From contig UPXV01000017.1 of the NCBI GenBank assembly GCA_900538465.1, positions 1 to 53,762 on the forward strand: a stretch of DNA of 53,762 bases. Direction: 5' to 3'. Below, piece after piece: positions 41,438-50,487 of this stretch. Each line of letters opens with the position of its first letter. Positions within the stretch are counted from its first letter, which is position 1. The position numbers were made by a program, and so were the translations under genes. This stretch comes from an uncultured Erysipelotrichaceae bacterium (GTDB taxonomy: Bacteria > Bacillota_I > Bacilli_A > Erysipelotrichales > Coprobacillaceae). A model generated the notes under the pieces. The model made no database searches. It was not told where the DNA came from and saw only the letters and a list, made by a program, of their open reading frames with translations.

Positions 41438-42184
41438 TTAAAGTTTTGTCAAAATCTCATACCCATCACTTGTAATTACGATAGTATGTTCATAGTGAGC
41501 TGCAAGAGTGCGATCTCTTGTCACAACAGTCCAGTCGTCATCTAAAACATCTGTTTCACATCTGCCTAAATGAGCCATTGGTTCTATTGCAAGAGTCATA
41601 CCCTCTTTCAATCTAGGTCCACGTCCAGGTGCCCCATAATTTGGAACAGCTGGGTCCTCATGAACTTTCGTTCCAATCCCATGACCAGTATAGTCTCTAG
41701 GAGTCGAACAACCGTGACTTTCTAGATATGTTTGTACAGCATGAGATATATCGGATAAACGATTGCCAGGTTTGACTTGGGCAAGACCTGCATATAATGA
41801 TTCTTCTGTCACTTTCATCAAGTGAGCAGCTTCTTCACTAATTTGACCAACTGCATATGTCCAAGCGCTATCTCCATGATAACCTTTATAACATGCACCT
41901 ACATCCACTGAAATAATGTCCCCTTCTTTTAACTTTGTTTGATCTGGAATCCCATGAACAACAACTTCATTAATTGAAGTACAGACAGCTCCAGGAAATC
42001 CATATAAGTTAAGAAACGAAGGAGTTGCTCCTGCATCACGAATAATCTTTTCACAGAATTTATTAATTTCCATAGTTGTTACACCTGGTTTAATAAAATC
42101 CTTTAACTTGCTATGAACAAGTCCAACAATGCGTCCAGCTTCTCTCATTAATTCAATTTCTCTTTGGTCTTTAGTTACAATCAT
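41438..42184 (-). CDS. map: methionine aminopeptidase type I
   Basis: 248 aa. Metal ligands appear in SVDVGACYKGYHGDSAWTY (two Asp), GHGIGTKVHEDP (His) and LAIEPMA (Glu), with a final Glu in HYEHTIVI. It removes the initiator Met from nascent proteins. It starts on the last base of adk (TAATG). Confidence 0.97.
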   Translation of the reverse strand: MIVTKDQREIELMREAGRIVGLVHSKLKDFIKPGVTTMEINKFCEKIIRDAGATPSFLNLYGFPGAVCTSINEVVVHGIPDQTKLKEGDIISVDVGACYKGYHGDSAWTYAVGQISEEAAHLMKVTEESLYAGLAQVKPGNRLSDISHAVQTYLESHGCSTPRDYTGHGIGTKVHEDPAVPNYGAPGRGPRLKEGMTLAIEPMAHLGRCETDVLDDDWTVVTRDRTLAAHYEHTIVITSDGYEILTKL

Positions 42185-42831
42185 TATTTACCCTCCAAGC
42201 TTTTTTCAATGTCTTTAAAGACGTCTTCCATAGGTTGGTCACCATTAATATTAATGATTGTCCCTTTCATTGTATAATAATCAATTAAAGGTCTTGTTTG
42301 TTTGTTATAAGTATCAAGTCTGATAGTGACTGCTTCTTCACTCTCATCATCTCTTTGATACAATTCTCCACCACATTTGTCGCATTTTCCTTCAACTTTA
42401 GGTGGATTGAATTCAACATGGAAAGTTGCACCACAATCTTTACAAGTTCTTCTTCCAGATAATCTAGAAATAAGTTTTTCTTGAGGAATATCTAAATTCA
42501 CAATTGCATCAATTGTAAAGTTGAATTCTTTTGCAATACTTTCAAGTTCTCTTGCTTGAACTATTGTTCTTGGGAATCCATCTAAGATAAATCCATTTTC
42601 AAATGTATTTTCTTTTAAGTATTCCCTAACCATTTCAATCGTATAATCGTCTGGTACAAGGTGCCCAAATTGCATAAAATATTTAGCAATAACACCAAAC
42701 TTAGTTTGTTCACTCAATGCTTTTCTGAATAAGTCTCCAGTAGATATTTGTGTCAAACCATACTTGTTAACAAGTTTAGTGGCTTGAGTCCCTTTACCAG
42801 CACCAGGAGGCCCCATTAAAATAATGTTCAT
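42184..42831 (-). CDS. adk: adenylate kinase
   Basis: 215 aa from ATG 42831 (AAAGGAGTG upstream). P-loop GPPGAGKGTQ, NMP-binding part, and a zinc-type lid with two CxxC pairs (CKDCGATFH, CDKCGG), as in Gram-positive enzymes. It interconverts ATP, ADP and AMP. Confidence 0.98.
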   Translation of the reverse strand: MNIILMGPPGAGKGTQATKLVNKYGLTQISTGDLFRKALSEQTKFGVIAKYFMQFGHLVPDDYTIEMVREYLKENTFENGFILDGFPRTIVQARELESIAKEFNFTIDAIVNLDIPQEKLISRLSGRRTCKDCGATFHVEFNPPKVEGKCDKCGGELYQRDDESEEAVTIRLDTYNKQTRPLIDYYTMKGTIININGDQPMEDVFKDIEKSLEGK

Positions 42832-42853
42832 TGTTTTACACTCCTTTATTATA

Positions 42854-44155
42854 CTACTTTCTAATATAACCATGATACTCTTTACGAGTAATCAATGTTT
42901 TAATTTGTTTTGTTGTTTCTAAGGCTACACCTGTAATGATGATTAATCCAGTACCACCTAATGTTAAAGCAGCATTAGATGTTTGTGACCAAATGACTGG
43001 TGTCATAATTGGTATAGCAGCAATAATCACTAAGAAAATTGATCCAACAACTGTAACTCTATTTAAAACAGTACTAATATACTTTTCAGTATCCATTCCT
43101 GTTCTTACTCCAGGAATAGCTCCACCATTCTTCTTCAAATCATCACTGATCTTATGTGAATCAATTTGTAAATTTGAATAGAAGAAAGCGAATAATACAA
43201 TCATTACTAAGTATAAACAGAAACCAACAGGTTGTTGATAATTAAGAATTGAATCAATTGTTTTTGTAATTTCAGTTGATTTCATAAAACTAATAATTGT
43301 TCTTGGTGCAGCCAACACAGATGAAGCAAAGATAACTGGTAACACACCTGAACTATTAATTTTAATAGGCATATGTGTTGTATCTTTTGTTCTCATTGTT
43401 GGATTTGAGTTTGTTGCATACATAATTGGGATTTTTCTAACTGCTCCTTCGTTAAAAACAACGAAGATAACAATTGCTAAATAAACAATTACGAATAAGA
43501 CAAACCATAAAATACCAAGAGTCGCTGTTTGTGTTCCTTTATCAAATGTAACCAAATTATTAAACGTTGTAATAAAGTTGGCAGGTAAATTAGAAACAAT
43601 TCCAGTAAAGATTAACAATGAAGTTCCGTTTCCAACACCCTTTTGAGTGATTTGATCACCAATCCACATTGCTAACATACTTCCTGCCATCATGATAACA
43701 ACAACATAAACATAAGCCAAAATTGATGAAGAGTTCAACATGTGATACATCTTATCAAAAGCATATGTTAATGATCCACCTTGAATAGCAGCTAAAGCTA
43801 AAGTCACAAAACGTGTTACTTTATCTTTTTTCTTTTTACCTGTATTCCCTTCTTTTTGCCATTGAGCAAGAATAGGAATAACATCCATTGATAATAACTC
43901 AATAATGATAGATGCTGTAATATAAGGAGAAACTCCTAATGAGAAGATTGAAAATCTCTCTAGCATCCCACCACCAAGCATGTTAATGATTCCTAAGATA
44001 CCATTATTTGCTGCATTAGGATTTAATGCATCAATATTGATAGAAGGGATTGTAATTGCAGCCCCTAAACGGAATACAAATAACATACCTAGAGTAAAGA
44101 TAATTCTACGACGTAATTCACCTTTTTTAAAAACATTCTTAAAAAAGTTTAACAT
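42854..44155 (-). CDS. secY: preprotein translocase subunit SecY
   Basis: 433 aa with ten membrane segments, the conserved TLGMLFVFRLGAAITIPSIN start, the plug-region helix and the GTSLLIFTGIVSN loop. It forms the channel for protein export. It follows rplO by 1 base. Confidence 0.98.
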   Translation of the reverse strand: MLNFFKNVFKKGELRRRIIFTLGMLFVFRLGAAITIPSINIDALNPNAANNGILGIINMLGGGMLERFSIFSLGVSPYITASIIIELLSMDVIPILAQWQKEGNTGKKKKDKVTRFVTLALAAIQGGSLTYAFDKMYHMLNSSSILAYVYVVVIMMAGSMLAMWIGDQITQKGVGNGTSLLIFTGIVSNLPANFITTFNNLVTFDKGTQTATLGILWFVLFVIVYLAIVIFVVFNEGAVRKIPIMYATNSNPTMRTKDTTHMPIKINSSGVLPVIFASSVLAAPRTIISFMKSTEITKTIDSILNYQQPVGFCLYLVMIVLFAFFYSNLQIDSHKISDDLKKNGGAIPGVRTGMDTEKYISTVLNRVTVVGSIFLVIIAAIPIMTPVIWSQTSNAALTLGGTGLIIITGVALETTKQIKTLITRKEYHGYIRK

Positions 44156-44156
44156 C

Positions 44157-44597
44157 TTAGATCACCTCAGTTTTTCCACCTGCGGCTTCGATTGCGGCAA
44201 CAGCTGATTTAGAGAATTTTTGAGCTTTAACAGTTAAAGCAACTTCTAATTTCCCGTCACCTAAAACTTTTAAACCATCTAATTCTTTCTTGATAAGTCC
44301 ACATTCCATTAATTTAGCAGCATCAACAACGCTACCAGCTTCAAATTTATTTAAATCTTCAACATTAACGATTGCGTACTCAACTTTATTAAAGTTAGTG
44401 AAACCACGTTTTGGTAAACGCATGAATAAAGGTGTTTGTCCCCCTTCAAAACCAGGTTTCTTTCCTCCACCAGATCTTGCTTTTTGACCTTTTTGTCCTT
44501 TACCAGCAGTTTTACCAGTACCAGAACTAGTTCCACGACCAACACGTTTTCTTTCTTTACGTGCACCTTCTGTATATTGTAATTCGTGTAGCTTCAT
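44157..44597 (-). CDS. rplO: 50S ribosomal protein L15
   Basis: 146 aa. The Gly-rich basic start (RKRVGRGTSSGTGKTAGKGQ) and RLPKRGFTNFNKVEYAIVN are typical of L15. Confidence 0.98.
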   Translation of the reverse strand: MKLHELQYTEGARKERKRVGRGTSSGTGKTAGKGQKGQKARSGGGKKPGFEGGQTPLFMRLPKRGFTNFNKVEYAIVNVEDLNKFEAGSVVDAAKLMECGLIKKELDGLKVLGDGKLEVALTVKAQKFSKSAVAAIEAAGGKTEVI

Positions 44598-44608
44598 GTT
44601 TACACCTC

Positions 44609-44800
44609 CTATTTACTTTCTTCAACTTTAACAAGGTGTCCAACAGTTCTAATCATACCTTGAATAAATTCATTGTTGACTTTTTCTACTGATTTGTTCA
44701 TTTTTGTTAAACCTAACGCTTTAAGAGTATCCTTTTGATTCTTTTTTGCACCAATTGGACTTTTTACAAGCGTAATGATAACTTTCGTTTCTTTTGCCAT
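44609..44800 (-). CDS. rpmD: 50S ribosomal protein L30
   Basis: 63 aa. The pattern VIITLVKSPIGAKKNQKDTL followed by ALGLTKMNKSV and RTVGHLVKVEE is that of L30. Confidence 0.97.
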   Translation of the reverse strand: MAKETKVIITLVKSPIGAKKNQKDTLKALGLTKMNKSVEKVNNEFIQGMIRTVGHLVKVEESK

Positions 44801-44814
44801 TTCTTACGCTCCTC

Positions 44815-45381
44815 CTATCCGTAAATTTCTTCAACTTTTTTGTCTCTTAATTCAGCAACTTGTTGAGCAGTTTTTAATGATGCTAACCCTTCCATAGTTG
44901 CACGAACCATGTTGATTGGAGTTCTAGATCCAAGTGATTTAGATAAGATATCAGAATATCCTGCTAATTCAACAACAGCACGAACTGGCCCTCCAGCGAT
45001 GATTCCAGTACCTTCAGATGCAGGTCTTAAGAATACATTTCCTGAACCAAACATACCGTTTACTTCATGAGGAATAGTTCCATGAATAATTGGTACATTG
45101 ATTACATTTCTCTTAGCTGCTTCAGATGCTTTTCTAATAGCATCAGGTACTTCGTTTGCTTTACCAGTTCCGAATCCAACGCGACCTTTTCTATCACCGA
45201 TAACAACTAATGCTGCAAAGCGGAATTTACGTCCACCTTTAACAACTTTAGTTACACGGTTAATAGTAACAACACGTTCTTCGAATTCTTTTTCAACTTT
45301 AGGTCCATTATTTCTTCTTGGTCCATTTTTTCTTGGTCCATTTCTTCTTGGCCCATTTTCTCTTGGTTTACGTTGTTCCAT
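44815..45381 (-). CDS. rpsE: 30S ribosomal protein S5 with repetitive basic N-terminal extension
   Basis: 188 aa, about 20 longer than usual. The S5 domain begins near residue 32 (FEERVVTINRVTKVVKGGRK) and is complete. The extra N-terminus is a run of NGPR(R/K) units with Pro, Arg, Asn and Gly only, likely disordered and RNA-binding. S5 works in decoding fidelity. The ATG has GGAGG upstream, so the long start is well supported. Confidence 0.97.
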   Translation of the reverse strand: MEQRKPRENGPRRNGPRKNGPRRNNGPKVEKEFEERVVTINRVTKVVKGGRKFRFAALVVIGDRKGRVGFGTGKANEVPDAIRKASEAAKRNVINVPIIHGTIPHEVNGMFGSGNVFLRPASEGTGIIAGGPVRAVVELAGYSDILSKSLGSRTPINMVRATMEGLASLKTAQQVAELRDKKVEEIYG

Positions 45382-45395
45382 TCTTTAACCTCCTA

Positions 45396-45752
45396 TTAGA
45401 ATTTCAATCCAGCTTCTCTAGCAGCTTCAGCTAGTGCTTTCACACGACCATGATAGATGTATCCTCCACGATCGAATACCACATTTTCAATATTTTTAGC
45501 GATTGCTCTTTTAGCGATTTCTTTACCAACTTGAGTAGCAGCTTCTACATTTCCACCATTTGCAAGTTTCATATCTACTGAAGATGCAGCAACTAAAGTT
45601 ACTCCATTAACATCATCAATGATTTGTGCATGGATATGAGAGCTTGAACGGAATACATTCAAACGAGGACATTCAGGAGTTCCACTTACTTTTGTACGAA
45701 CTCTTGCATGACGTCTTTTACGTAAATCGTTTCTTGACATAGTTTTAGCCAT
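45396..45752 (-). CDS. rplR: 50S ribosomal protein L18
   Basis: 118 aa. Contains RKRRHARVRTKVSGTPECPR and the end FDRGGYIYHGRVKALAEAAR; it binds 5S rRNA. Confidence 0.98.
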   Translation of the reverse strand: MAKTMSRNDLRKRRHARVRTKVSGTPECPRLNVFRSSSHIHAQIIDDVNGVTLVAASSVDMKLANGGNVEAATQVGKEIAKRAIAKNIENVVFDRGGYIYHGRVKALAEAAREAGLKF

Positions 45753-45781
45753 GATTAATAGCTCCTTCCTTTACTTATTAA

Positions 45782-46327
45782 CTACTTCTTACCAGCAGTT
45801 TTACCTTCTTTTCTAATAATTCTTTCATCAACGTATTTGATACCTTTTCCTTTATAAGGTTCAGGTTTCTTAACAGCTCTAATTCTTGCAGCGATTTCTC
45901 CAACTCTTTCTTTAGAGATTCCAGATACTTTAATTGTAGTTTGAGTAGGTGTTTCGATTTTAACTCCTTCTTCTCCTTCAATTTCAACCTGATGAGAATA
46001 TCCAACATTTAATACTAATTTATTACCTTGCATTTGACCACGGTAACCAATACCAACGATTTCTAAGTTCTTTTCAAAACCATTGTGTACCCCTTCGATC
46101 ATATTAGCAAGCAATGCTCTTGTAGTACCATGTAATTGTTTTACTGCTTTTTGTTCACTTGTTCTACTTACTTTAATTTCATTTCCATCCATCTCAATTT
46201 TGATTAATGGTGAAAATTGTCTTACTAAAGTCCCTTTAGCACCTGTTACTGTAACGTTGTTATCAGCAGCGATTTCAACTTTTACTCCTTCAGGTACATT
46301 GATAATTTTATTACCTACACGAGACAT
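45782..46327 (-). CDS. rplF: 50S ribosomal protein L6
   Basis: 181 aa. Starts MSRVGNKIINVPEGVKVEIA and ends with EPYKGKGIKYVDERIIRKEG, the L6 signature. Confidence 0.98.
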   Translation of the reverse strand: MSRVGNKIINVPEGVKVEIAADNNVTVTGAKGTLVRQFSPLIKIEMDGNEIKVSRTSEQKAVKQLHGTTRALLANMIEGVHNGFEKNLEIVGIGYRGQMQGNKLVLNVGYSHQVEIEGEEGVKIETPTQTTIKVSGISKERVGEIAARIRAVKKPEPYKGKGIKYVDERIIRKEGKTAGKK

Positions 46328-46355
46328 CAGCTACACCTCCTGTTTAAATTTTTTA

Positions 46356-46748
46356 TTACCAGATATATGCTAATACTTCTCCACCAATTTGTTTAGCTCT
46401 TGCTTCTTTATCAGTCATAAGCCCTTGAGAAGTTGATAATACAACGATTCCTAATCCGTTTAATACTTTAGGAATTTCGTTAACTTTTGCATATTGACGT
46501 AACCCAGGTTTAGATACTCTCTTTAATCCTGTAATTACTCTATCATTTCCTTTGTATTTTAAAGTGATAACGATGTTTTTGATAACACCTTCGCCTTCAA
46601 CTTTATATCCTTTAATAAATCCTTCGTTTTTCAAAATTTCAGCTAATTGAACTTTTAATTTTGAAGCTGGAACAACAACTTCTTCATGACGTTGTTGGTT
46701 CGCATTACGAATTCTTGTTAACATATCTGCGATTGGATCTGTAACCAT
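46356..46748 (-). CDS. rpsH: 30S ribosomal protein S8
   Basis: 130 aa. Starts VTDPIADMLTRIRNANQQRH and has the conserved end GIVVLSTSQGLMTDKEARAK. S8 is a known repressor of the spc operon in E. coli; whether it is here is unknown. Confidence 0.98.
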   Translation of the reverse strand: MVTDPIADMLTRIRNANQQRHEEVVVPASKLKVQLAEILKNEGFIKGYKVEGEGVIKNIVITLKYKGNDRVITGLKRVSKPGLRQYAKVNEIPKVLNGLGIVVLSTSQGLMTDKEARAKQIGGEVLAYIW

Positions 46749-46782
46749 TCACATGTCCTCCTTCCATTTGGGGTTAATTTCA

Positions 46783-46968
46783 TTACCAACTAGCTTTCTT
46801 TACTCCAGGAATTTCACCTTTATAAGCTAATTCTCTGAAACAAATACGGCATAATTTGAATTTTTTAATTACTGAATGTGGACGTCCACAACGTTCGCAT
46901 CTTGTATATTCACGAACTTTGTATTTTTGAGGACGTTGTTGTTTAACTTTCATTGATGTTTTAGCCAT
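46783..46968 (-). CDS. rpsZ: 30S ribosomal protein S14 type Z
   Basis: 61 aa with two CxxC pairs (CERCGRPH, CRICFRE), the zinc-binding short form found in Gram-positive bacteria. 34 bases upstream of rpsH. Confidence 0.97.
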   Translation of the reverse strand: MAKTSMKVKQQRPQKYKVREYTRCERCGRPHSVIKKFKLCRICFRELAYKGEIPGVKKASW

Positions 46969-46982
46969 TAATTAAGTCCTCC

Positions 46983-47522
46983 TTATTTTTGGAATGGCAT
47001 TCCTAATTGTGCTAATAATTCATGACCTTCTTCATCAGTTTTAGCAGTTGTTACGAATACGATATCCATTCCTCTTAATTTATTTACTTTATCGAAGTTG
47101 ATTTCAGGGAAAATTAATTGTTCTTTAACACCTAAAGTGTAATTTCCTCTTCCATCAAATGAGTTTTTAGGGACACCTCTGAAGTCTCTTACACGAGGTA
47201 AAGAGATGTTTACTAATTTATCTAAGAATTCGTACATTCTTTCACCACGTAATGTAACTTTACATCCGATTGGCATTCCTTCACGTAATTTGAATCCAGC
47301 AATTGATTTCTTTGCTCTAGTAATCACTGGTTTTTGTCCTGCAATTAAAGTTAATTCTTCAACAGCTTCATCTAATAATTTAGAATTGCTTACTGCATCA
47401 CCAACACCAATGTTGATAACAATTTTTTCCATAGCTGGAACTTCCATTACAGAACTATAATTAAATTTAGTCATTAATGACTTACTAATTTCATTTTCAT
47501 AACGTTCCTTTAGTCGGTTCAT
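46983..47522 (-). CDS. rplE: 50S ribosomal protein L5
   Basis: 179 aa. Conserved pieces GQKPVITRAKKSIAGFKLRE, RVRDFRGVPKNSFDGRGNYT and QLIFPEINFDKV. Binds 5S rRNA. Confidence 0.98.
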   Translation of the reverse strand: MNRLKERYENEISKSLMTKFNYSSVMEVPAMEKIVINIGVGDAVSNSKLLDEAVEELTLIAGQKPVITRAKKSIAGFKLREGMPIGCKVTLRGERMYEFLDKLVNISLPRVRDFRGVPKNSFDGRGNYTLGVKEQLIFPEINFDKVNKLRGMDIVFVTTAKTDEEGHELLAQLGMPFQK

Positions 47523-47540
47523 TATTTAACCTCCTTCCGA

Positions 47541-47873
47541 TTACTTTTTCTTCTTTGTAGTTTTGTCTAATGCTTTTCCTGTTTTCTTATTGATACGGAA
47601 TTTTTTACCTTCGCTATCGAAGTCGTATCCAATTTTAACAGTTTCTTTGGCTTTTGAATCATAGTAAGCAACATTTGAAGCATCAATAGGAGCTTCTCTT
47701 GTTACGATTCCACCTTCTGGATCAGTTTGTGAAGGTTTGATGTGTTTTGTAACCATGTTCACACCTTCAACAATAACTTTGTTTTCTTTTCTAAGAATTT
47801 GAATAATTTCACCAGTTTTTCCTTTATCGCTACCAGCGATAATTTCAACTGTATCACCAACACGTAATTTCAT
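47541..47873 (-). CDS. rplX: 50S ribosomal protein L24
   Basis: 110 aa. The KOW motif KLRVGDTVEIIAGSDKGKTG and the segment EGVNMVTKHIKPSQ are typical. A Lys-rich tail (TTKKKK) ends the protein. Confidence 0.98.
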   Translation of the reverse strand: MKLRVGDTVEIIAGSDKGKTGEIIQILRKENKVIVEGVNMVTKHIKPSQTDPEGGIVTREAPIDASNVAYYDSKAKETVKIGYDFDSEGKKFRINKKTGKALDKTTKKKK

Positions 47874-47888
47874 CTTCTCGCTCTCCTC

Positions 47889-48257
47889 CTATAATACCTC
47901 AGGAGCTAATGATACGATTTTCATGAAATCTGCATCTCTTAACTCTCTTGCTACCGGTCCAAAGATACGAGTTCCTTTAGGTGAGTTGTCATCTTTGATA
48001 ATAACACAAGCGTTGTCATCGAATTTGATTAATGAACCATTTTCACGGTTAACACCATATTTTGTTCTTACGATAACGGCTTTTACGACTTCACCTTTTT
48101 TAACTGTACCACCTGGAGTCGCTTGCTTAACTGTAGCTACGACGATATCACCGATGTTACTAAATTTTCTATTTGAACCACCAAGGTTTCTTATTACTAG
48201 TACTTCTTTTGCTCCTGTATTGTCAGCAACTTTTAATCTGCTTTCATTATGGATCAT
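47889..48257 (-). CDS. rplN: 50S ribosomal protein L14
   Basis: 122 aa, full length. MIHNESRLKVADNTGAKEVL at the start and GTRIFGPVARELRD near the end. Confidence 0.98.
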   Translation of the reverse strand: MIHNESRLKVADNTGAKEVLVIRNLGGSNRKFSNIGDIVVATVKQATPGGTVKKGEVVKAVIVRTKYGVNRENGSLIKFDDNACVIIKDDNSPKGTRIFGPVARELRDADFMKIVSLAPEVL

Positions 48258-48285
48258 TCGAGTGACCTCCTTTCAGATTCTTTCA

Positions 48286-48546
48286 TTAAATAATTTCTGC
48301 TTTTTTTACAACTTCTACTAAACGGAAACGTTTAGTTGCAGATAATGGACGAGTTGCCATAATTTTAACAACATCACCATTTCTAGCAATATTTTCTTCA
48401 TCATGAGCCTTAAACTTTTTAGAAGATTTAACACGTTTTCCGTATAATTTGTGTTTAACATGAGTTTCTACTAAAACAGTGATTGTCTTATCCATTTTTG
48501 TAGAAATAACTGTTCCAGTATAAACTTTACGATTGTTTCTTTCCAT
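48286..48546 (-). CDS. rpsQ: 30S ribosomal protein S17
   Basis: 86 aa. Typical segments are RKVYTGTVISTKMDKTITVL and KKFKAHDEEN, with RPLSATKRFRLVEV at the end. Confidence 0.98.
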   Translation of the reverse strand: MERNNRKVYTGTVISTKMDKTITVLVETHVKHKLYGKRVKSSKKFKAHDEENIARNGDVVKIMATRPLSATKRFRLVEVVKKAEII

Positions 48547-48562
48547 ATTTTTCTCCTTCTAA

Positions 48563-48757
48563 TTATTTGTTTAATTCTCTTTCTCTAATAATTGTTTTAA
48601 TTCTTGCAATATTTTTTCTCACTGTCTTAATACGAGCAGTGTTTTCTAATTGTCCTGTTGCTTGTTGGAATCTTAACCCAAATAATTCTTTTTTGTACTC
48701 TTCTACTTTGTTAAGTAATTCTTGAGTTTCTGTATTTCTAATATCTTGAACTGTCAC
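48563..48757 (-). CDS. rpmC: 50S ribosomal protein L29
   Basis: 64 aa, all helical, with KKELFGLRFQQATGQLENT and KTVRKNIARIKTIIRERE. Confidence 0.97.
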   Translation of the reverse strand: MTVQDIRNTETQELLNKVEEYKKELFGLRFQQATGQLENTARIKTVRKNIARIKTIIRERELNK

Positions 48758-48759
48758 AA

Positions 48760-49170
48760 TTACTCACCTCTTCCAATAATCTTACATTTAACTGGTAATT
48801 TGTGAGATGCAAGTCTTAATGCTTCTCTTGCAACTTCTTCTTCTACACCAGCAACTTCGAACATAACGCGACCTGTTTTTACTACTGCTACCCATTCTTC
48901 TGGAGCACCTTTCCCTGAACCCATACGGACTTCAAGAGGTTTCTTTGTTTTCGCTAAATGAGGGAAAATTCTAATCCAAACTTGCCCACCACGTTTCATA
49001 TAACGGTTCATAGCGATACGAGCTGCTTCGATTTGTCTTGAAGTAATCCAAGCACCTTCTTGAGCTTGTAAACCATATTCACCGAAAGAAACTTTAGTTC
49101 CACCTTTAGCAATACCTTCATATTTTACTCTATGAGGTCTTCTATATTTAGTTCTTTTAGGCATCAACAT
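48760..49170 (-). CDS. rplP: 50S ribosomal protein L16
   Basis: 136 aa from ATG 49170 (AAGGGGAT 8 bases upstream; a second ATG two codons on is less well placed). PKRTKYRRPHRVKYEG, FGEYGLQAQEGAWITSRQIE and GSGKGAPEEWVAVVKTGRV are conserved. Confidence 0.98.
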   Translation of the reverse strand: MLMPKRTKYRRPHRVKYEGIAKGGTKVSFGEYGLQAQEGAWITSRQIEAARIAMNRYMKRGGQVWIRIFPHLAKTKKPLEVRMGSGKGAPEEWVAVVKTGRVMFEVAGVEEEVAREALRLASHKLPVKCKIIGRGE

Positions 49171-49172
49171 GA

Positions 49173-49826
49173 TTATTTATCCCCTTTCTTCTTTGCAGGA
49201 AGAATTTCTCCCTTACAAATCCAAACTTTAACTCCTAATTTTCCATAAGTTGTGTCAGCTTCTGCAGTCGCATAATCAATGTCAGCTCTTAATGTATGAA
49301 GAGGTACATTTCCTTCAGAATATCCTTCAGTTCTTGCCATATCAGCTCCACCTAAACGACCTGATACACAAGTTTTGATTCCTTTAGCTCCAGCTCTCAT
49401 AGCGCTTTGGATTGCTCTTTTTTGAACTGTTCTAAATGAAGCACGGTTTTCTAATTGTTCTGCAATCTTGTTTGCAACAAGTTGAGCAACAACATCTGGA
49501 TTTTTAATTTCAACGATATTGATAAACACTTGTTTACCATTTACCATTTTAGCAACTTCTTTTCTTAAAGCATCTACTGCTTCACCATCTTTACCAATAA
49601 CAACACCTGGTCTAGAAGTGTGTACATAGATGTTTACACGATTTTTTGATCTTTCGATTTCAATATTAGCGACATAAGCGCCTTTTAACTTTGCATTTAA
49701 GAATTCACGAATTTTGATATCTTCGTGTAATAATGAAGCAAAGTCTTTATCATTAGCGTACCATCTTGAATTCCAATCACGGTTAACGCCAACACGTAAT
49801 CCTACTGGACTTACTTTTTGACCCAT
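49173..49826 (-). CDS. rpsC: 30S ribosomal protein S3
   Basis: 217 aa. KH-type RNA-binding domain with the motif RPGVVIGKDGEAVDALRKEV, then the C-terminal domain with ARTEGYSEGNVPLHTLRADI. Confidence 0.98.
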   Translation of the reverse strand: MGQKVSPVGLRVGVNRDWNSRWYANDKDFASLLHEDIKIREFLNAKLKGAYVANIEIERSKNRVNIYVHTSRPGVVIGKDGEAVDALRKEVAKMVNGKQVFINIVEIKNPDVVAQLVANKIAEQLENRASFRTVQKRAIQSAMRAGAKGIKTCVSGRLGGADMARTEGYSEGNVPLHTLRADIDYATAEADTTYGKLGVKVWICKGEILPAKKKGDK

Positions 49827-49837
49827 ACTTTGCCCTC

Positions 49838-50170
49838 CTATCTTTCAGCAACCACACAAGTGATGTGGCTTGTTCTTTTTAAAATTTGAGTACCGCTACC
49901 TTTTGCTCTTGCACGGAATCTCTTTAATGTAGGACCTTCGTCTACATAAATTTCTTTGATGTATAATTTATCTTCTTCTGCACCTTCATTGAAAACAGCG
50001 TTTTGTGCAGCTGATTTAACGACTTTAATGATTGCAGGAGTTGCACTTTTGTTTACGTATTCTAAGATACCAAGTGCTTCTTTTACTTGCTTCCCTCTTA
50101 CCAAGTCAACAACTAATCTTGCTTTTTGAGGTGAAACACGAATCATTTTAGCTTGAGCTCTTGCTTCCAT
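49838..50170 (-). CDS. rplV: 50S ribosomal protein L22
   Basis: 110 aa. IRVSPQKARLVVDLVRGK and DEGPTLKRFRARAKGSGTQI, the latter forming the exit-tunnel loop. Confidence 0.98.
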   Translation of the reverse strand: MEARAQAKMIRVSPQKARLVVDLVRGKQVKEALGILEYVNKSATPAIIKVVKSAAQNAVFNEGAEEDKLYIKEIYVDEGPTLKRFRARAKGSGTQILKRTSHITCVVAER

Positions 50171-50190
50171 GTTATTAGTCTCCTCTCTTT

Positions 50191-50469
50191 CTATTTACCT
50201 GATTTTTTATCATCAGCATCATGACCATGATAAGTTCTTGTAGGAGCAAATTCTCCTAATTTGTGTCCAACCATATCTTCAGTTACATAAACTGGGATAT
50301 GTTCTCTTCCGTTATATACTGCGAACGTATGTTCAATAAATTGTGGGAAGATTGTAGAACGTCTTGACCATGTTTTAATGACTTCTTTTTTACTAGCAGC
50401 GTTTAATGCTTCTACTTTTTTCATTAAGTGTTCATCCACGAATGGACCTTTTTTCAAACTTCTTGCCAT
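50191..50469 (-). CDS. rpsS: 30S ribosomal protein S19
   Basis: 92 aa. ARSLKKGPFVDEHLMKKVEA at the start, KTWSRRSTIFPQFIEHTFAV, GHKLGEFAPTRTYHGH at the end. Confidence 0.98.
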   Translation of the reverse strand: MARSLKKGPFVDEHLMKKVEALNAASKKEVIKTWSRRSTIFPQFIEHTFAVYNGREHIPVYVTEDMVGHKLGEFAPTRTYHGHDADDKKSGK

Positions 50470-50487
50470 ATTCTATAACCCTCCTTC

